Shown piece by piece: positions 60,798 to 64,000 of a stretch of 64,000 nucleotides of DNA. Below the pieces are notes generated by a model, which saw nothing but the letters and a program-made list of their open reading frames with translations, had not been told where the DNA came from and did no database searches. The stretch's first letter is position 1, and each line of letters starts with the position of its first letter. This DNA is from Elysia crispata. Its lineage: Eukaryota; Mollusca; Gastropoda; Plakobranchidae. The position numbers were made by a program, and so were the translations under genes. Where the stretch lies: assembly GCA_033675545.1 (NCBI GenBank), contig JAWDGP010006598.1, positions 297,501 through 361,500 of the forward strand, written 5' to 3'.

Positions 60798-63700
60798 ACA
60801 TACACACACAAACACACATTCTTTTCCATCTGGATGAAACATTGCAGCAAGATCTTAACAGAAGCTGGTTAGTTTTCTTCTTCACTGTCACTTGTTTCAT
60901 TGTCACTGTTCTCACTGTCACTGTCAAACTTATTTGAAAAACTGTCACAAACATCATCTTCATCATCTTCTGGCTGATAGCTTGACAAGATATCCACCAG
61001 ATCTTGAGGAACAATGTCTCCTGCACACCAATTATAGTTAAGGTCTCCATCCAAGGTCACCTTCCAGCCATGCTCCTCAGCTGGTGGTAAATCTGGAAAT
61101 GAGATGGTCGATTTCTTCCAAAGTAGTGTCTGATAATTCACACGCTTGATGTCCATTAGGAGAGTGGATCGACATGGAGGCAGCAAACTAAAATCGATTC
61201 CATCAGAGTTAGTCAATACATTTCCAGACCCTGTTTGAAAACGTTGACGAACCATGTCAAAACGAAGCTTGTTCACATCTGAATATGTAGGTTTCCCATA
61301 CATGAAACAAACAAACTGTTCCAAGTCAGACAGCAAGTTAGCACCTACAACGTCATTCACACCAAGAGCCTCAAATGCAAGCAGAAACTGTGGTTTTGCT
61401 TTCATGATCTTCAATGGCTTCATTTTTCCTCTTCGAAGAAATGCACTAGTGGTGTCACACCCTGTAAATGCATGAAACCCCAAAATAGCACGGATAACAC
61501 TTTTGTCATGCATCTCAGCTAAGACAGATATGTTGATGAGTCTGCGATGACACCCTGTTCCAGTCAGTAAGAATAATGGCTTTGACATTTCAGTGGCAAA
61601 GTAAAGCACGAGTAAAAAGACATCTGTGTCCGGAGAGTGGACGACAATCTCATCACAGTTATTTTGGGCTGCATGAGAACAATGAAGTATAATGCGATTG
61701 TCCGCTTCTTCGTGAGATGAACACAGCGAGTGCACAATGGTTGATTCTGTTGTCACTCCATCGCTGCTCGTCAAACGGGTGCACTGTTCTGCTGACGCAA
61801 ACATGATTTCCCTGTCTTTGAGTTGTTCTGCATATTTATCATCCTCCCACAATTGCAGAAGTAGGTTGATGAAATTTCTCTTGTTTTCATCATTGGATAA
61901 AAAGGACTTTCAGTCTCTTGGGGTTTTTGTTGACTGTCCACGCAACAACAAGGGTTGTGTTTGGCTGGAGCCTCTTCTCATCCGCTCAAGACATTTGATT
62001 GATTTCACATTGTACGAATCTGTCACAAAATGAATACATTCAGCTTGGGGTAAGAGGTGGAGGATCGTTTCTGTCAGTTGGCCAAAAGTTTCGGGAATAT
62101 TTTTAAGGGAGTGAAGCAGAGCATTTCCATCAATGATTACTTCTTTCAGTGTATTTGTATTGCTTGTGGCATCGGCAAGGGCAGCAGGGCTTTCCAGTTT
62201 GTGCATTAATACACTTTTGTCTGTTTTTGTAGGAAGTCCGTCTGGTGTTGCATGTTGAATGTTTTGGTTATACATTTTTGATAGGTAAATGTCATTTAAA
62301 CCCATAAAATGTTTACTTCTTCATATAAGATTGATTTTGACTATTGACTATTTAAGTTTTGCATTATCGCAAGGTAAATGTAGTTTGAATACAAATAAAA
62401 TTTGACTGGCTTAAGATATTGTAAAACCCATTTCATTTTATGAAAGAATAGCTTTTTAGCTTTTATTTGAGTACCAACAAGTACCCATTTGCTTGAGCTA
62501 ATATGGAGGTATGACTGAAAAAAGAAACCTCCCCCCTAGTTTGCACGTAAGACAGAACTGATTCATCATAGAAGACCATAATTCTATGAAGAAGACAATT
62601 AAAATCAAACTATCTCACATTTTCTAACACCCTGGAGTGCAATGCTTTAGAAAAGGTAGAAATTAGTGACTCCCTACTTACAAGGTTTGGTTTAGATGAG
62701 CTGAATATTTCAGTTTTGCATTTACGCGCAAGGCAAATGCACTTTGAATACAAATAAAATTTGACTAGCTTAAGATATTGTAAAATTCATTACACTACAT
62801 GAAAGAGTAGCTTTTTAGCTTTCATTTGAGTACCATCAAGTGCCCATTTGCTTGAGCAGATGTGGAGATATGACTCAAAGAACAACCCTACCCCCTTATT
62901 TGAAGATATGCAAAAAAACGTAAACAAGGGGGAATTACTCATGAAGATGAAACTTCCAAAGTAACTTATACCCATATTCCCTTACAATGAGAGGTACCAA
63001 ATCAAGAAATACAGGTGTTCAAAAATCCCAACAAGAAATTTTAGTTTCAGTGGTTTTGACCTATCTTAATTTTTCCATTTTGACACAAAATTTGACTTTG
63101 AACCAATATATCTTTTTTACCGTAAGAGATTTTGTAAATCTGTTTTCACCATAAGAAAGAGCATCATTTTAGCTTTCATATGAGCTATAATATGTGTACT
63201 TTTGTGTAGAAATAATTAATGTATGACTGAAATAACAACCCCACCCCCTTATTTGAGAAATGCCAAAAGCCCGTAAACAAATGGCAATAACTATATGAAG
63301 ATGACACTTTCCATTTGGCTAACATCAATTTTCTTACACCTAGATGGGTCACCTTTGAGAAAATATGGGTGTACAAAAATCCCAAGGGGGGGGGGGGGGA
63401 GGGTTTCACCCGCTAGCCCACGGTCTATTTATGATGCGAAGATAATTCTTACTTGCTAATCAGAATAGTATCCAGCTATCGAGTAAAAATTGACTAACCA
63501 GTGCAGAGTACTTTTTATATTTGACTACTTACTGCAGTATATCAGTTTTGAAGAGCTAGCACTAAAAACTTGTTCTTGCTTACAATATTTTTTTCCACCG
63601 TTTTCCCACCTTGAGCCCTACAGTGTCTGCAAAGAAGGACGAAATTGACAGGGGTTACGATGTACAAGCTATCAGTGCTGAGTTGGACTTCATCGATCTG

Positions 63701-63829
63701 ATGGCTTTCGATTTTCACAACAGCTGGGAGGGCTTCACCGGCCACATTGCCCCTTTGTATGTCGGCAAGCATGAGAGAGGTGAATTGAGTAAAGTGCCCG
63801 CTGGGCTTTACCCGCCAAACCCGGTGTAA
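56075..63829 (+). CDS. Chitinase-like protein: two CBM14 domains and GH18 (3 exons seen)
   Basis: A secreted chitin-binding protein. The signal peptide is residues 1 to about 18; CBM14 domains are at about 24-78 and 93-148, each with six Cys and the C-x-K-F/Y-Y-R-C core; a linker follows; and GH18 starts near residue 180. Exons 56075-56806, 57918-58230 and 63624 onward join in phase (244 codons; 104 codons plus one base; two bases plus). The GH18 catalytic motif DxxDxDxE reads DGLDLVWE (Val303 in place of the third Asp, acid Glu305 kept), and the usual SxGGW block reads SVSGR. Both changes argue for weak or no hydrolysis. The C-terminal part of the barrel is missing: after APLY the frame stops at 63827-63829 unless it splices at ccg|gtgtaa and continues beyond the window. 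It could be a chitin lectin, a decaying chitinase, or an incomplete view of a longer gene. Confidence 0.88.
56807..57917. repeat. Chitinase-like intron 1 with (ATT)n and (GAT)n tracts
   Basis: (TTA)n at about 57281-57371 and (GAT)n with interruptions at about 57600-57830. Poly-Asn, poly-Asp and poly-Leu frames here are artefacts. Confidence 0.9.
57918..58230 (+). CDS. Chitinase-like exon 2: GH18 catalytic strand
   Basis: Acceptor gaaactccag, donor gcagcag|gttagg. It encodes [20 protein letters not shown] and [12 protein letters not shown] and ends LLLTAA. The motif codon for the third Asp is gtt (Val), one base from gat. Confidence 0.92.
58338..59152. repeat. 49-bp minisatellite, about 17 copies
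   Basis: Unit taggctgcaggttaaactag followed by ctcagacgattggttttgtt and acgcactgc. Variants include ctggctcag, ctgccggtt and ctgcatgtt. A single diverged precursor unit lies just upstream at about 58270-58340. The array is inside chitinase-like intron 2. Confidence 0.97.
59307..60125 (+). repeat. Left terminal inverted repeat (~0.82 kb)
   Basis: It is made of about 2.3 subrepeats with a step of ~357 bases: gtgtcatcttcat at 59413 and 59770, and tgaaagctaaaa at 59544 and 59900. Its inverse lies at about 62600-63427. Confidence 0.85.
60126..60868. other. Noncoding spacer inside the long-TIR element
   Basis: AT-rich, no coding match; a (CT)n run with CACA lies at about 60762-60815, directly downstream of the nuclease-like gene. 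Confidence 0.55.
60869..62305 (-). pseudogene. FEN1/XPG-like nuclease gene of the long-TIR element, one internal stop
   Basis: One minus-strand frame of 479 codons from the ATG at 62303-62305, interrupted only by TGA at 61910-61912 (codon 132). The PIN/FEN1 acidic set is present in order: [10 protein letters not shown] (Asp59), [13 protein letters not shown] (Asp96), [10 protein letters not shown] (Glu199, Glu200, Asp202), [10 protein letters not shown] (Asp226, Asp228) and [13 protein letters not shown] (Asp284). FEN1-family enzymes use these residues to bind two metal ions and cut flap or branched DNA. The C-terminus is acidic ([18 protein letters not shown]). [13 protein letters not shown] proteins occur in many copies in invertebrate genomes by my recollection, which fits a mobile gene. 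The TGA may be a true nonsense mutation, recoding or an assembly error; otherwise the frame is well preserved. Confidence 0.78.
62345..63427 (-). repeat. Right terminal inverted repeat with an extra subrepeat
   Basis: It contains the inverse of the left arm plus an additional partial subrepeat at about 62345-62530; gagtaccaacaagtacccat (62469) and gagtaccatcaagtgcccat (62828) are 359 bases apart. It ends in a poly-G tract at 63385-63400, matching a poly-C tract near the left end. Confidence 0.85.
63624..63829 (+). CDS. Chitinase-like exon 3: GH18 barrel continuation
   Basis: Acceptor gagccctacag. With the single base from exon 2 it reads [17 protein letters not shown], then [17 protein letters not shown] and TGHIAPLY, all in GH18 order. 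Where relatives read MtYDfhGsW, this copy has MAFDFHNSW. The end is either TAA at 63827 or a weak donor at 63824 (ccg|gtgtaa). Confidence 0.88.
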
Positions 63830-63859
63830 AATGATTATAGTATACATATACATACACAC

Positions 63860-63905
<46 letters not shown>

Positions 63906-64000
63906 TATTCTTGATGATAATTCTAGCGTTCTGTAATAGTGCTCGACAAAGAGGAGCGTTAATAATGATAATTATATTAAATTGGTTACATAGATGTTCT
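63830..64000. repeat. (CA)/(TA)n tract and AT-rich end of window
   Basis: atacatacacacacaaatat runs into (TA)n to about 63908. The rest is AT-rich. If exon 3 splices at 63823, this is intron. Confidence 0.8.

Larger units (their letters stand above)
59307..63427 (-). mobile_element. Long-TIR element carrying a FEN1/XPG-like nuclease gene
   Basis: A 4.1-kb unit in chitinase-like intron 2. The left arm (59307 to about 60125) and right arm (about 62600 to 63427) are inverted copies: for example catatgaaagctaaaatgat at about 59540 against its complement near 63165, and ggttcaaagtcagattttgt (59620) against its complement near 63085. The outermost match is tagacc-tgggc on both sides, flanked by ttt (59304-59306 and 63428-63430), a possible 3-bp target duplication but weak evidence in AT-rich DNA. 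The only coding sequence between the arms is the nuclease-like gene. No DDE transposase, Rep or reverse transcriptase is visible. I recall that some Academ-type transposons were described with XPG-like nucleases; that assignment is unverified here. Confidence 0.75.

Noticed and set aside
59539..63409. Short minus-strand frames in the inverted arms
   Set aside because: Same arm sequence read on opposite strands; no motif, and no copy keeps a frame across both arms.

Overview
This window looks like animal nuclear DNA, most likely from a mollusc and probably a gastropod. Coding exons are short, separated by AT-rich introns with GT..AG borders, and embedded in a very dense field of microsatellites, minisatellites and transposon remnants. 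The families present (an EGF-ectodomain receptor tyrosine phosphatase, a PAN+galectin-like secreted protein and a CBM14/GH18 chitinase-like protein) are typical of lophotrochozoan genomes. No species can be named from the sequence alone.

Region 1 (about 1-21,960, + strand): the 3' part of a receptor-type protein tyrosine phosphatase (RPTP). I resolve 19 exons whose splice phases all join into one 977-residue open frame: EGF-like module, transmembrane helix, juxtamembrane wedge, catalytic domain D1 with intact motifs, pseudophosphatase domain D2, and a long C-terminal tail of 14-residue tandem repeats carrying an array of Y-x-N tyrosines. Its introns hold an internally deleted Helitron (about 5.0-6.4 kb, minus strand), a 29-bp minisatellite, a 42-bp minisatellite, long trinucleotide tracts, and a 156-bp tandem duplication that copies an exon end together with its splice donor.

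Region 2 (about 22-30 kb): mostly noncoding, with one intronless gene (28,723-29,508, +) for a secreted PAN-like + galectin-like protein.

Region 3 (about 30-55.9 kb): a gene desert. It holds GA and trinucleotide microsatellites, degenerate tRNA-derived SINEs, a degenerate ~70-bp tandem family (40-41 kb), a 2-kb purine-rich domain (45.5-47.8 kb) interrupted by a palindromic 61-bp repeat, a non-LTR retrotransposon pol fragment (48.6-49.1 kb, minus) and a homogeneous 59-bp x 18 minisatellite (51.9-53.0 kb).

Region 4 (56,075-63,829, +): a chitinase-like gene with a signal peptide, two CBM14 domains and a GH18 domain. The GH18 motif reads DGLDLVWE, so the third Asp is replaced by Val, and GGW is replaced by SGR. 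Its second intron contains a 49-bp x 17 minisatellite and a 4.1-kb element with roughly 0.8-kb terminal inverted repeats. Inside the inverted repeats lies a minus-strand FEN1/XPG-like nuclease gene that keeps the acidic residues of the family but has one in-frame stop. This element is the best candidate for something under-described in the window.
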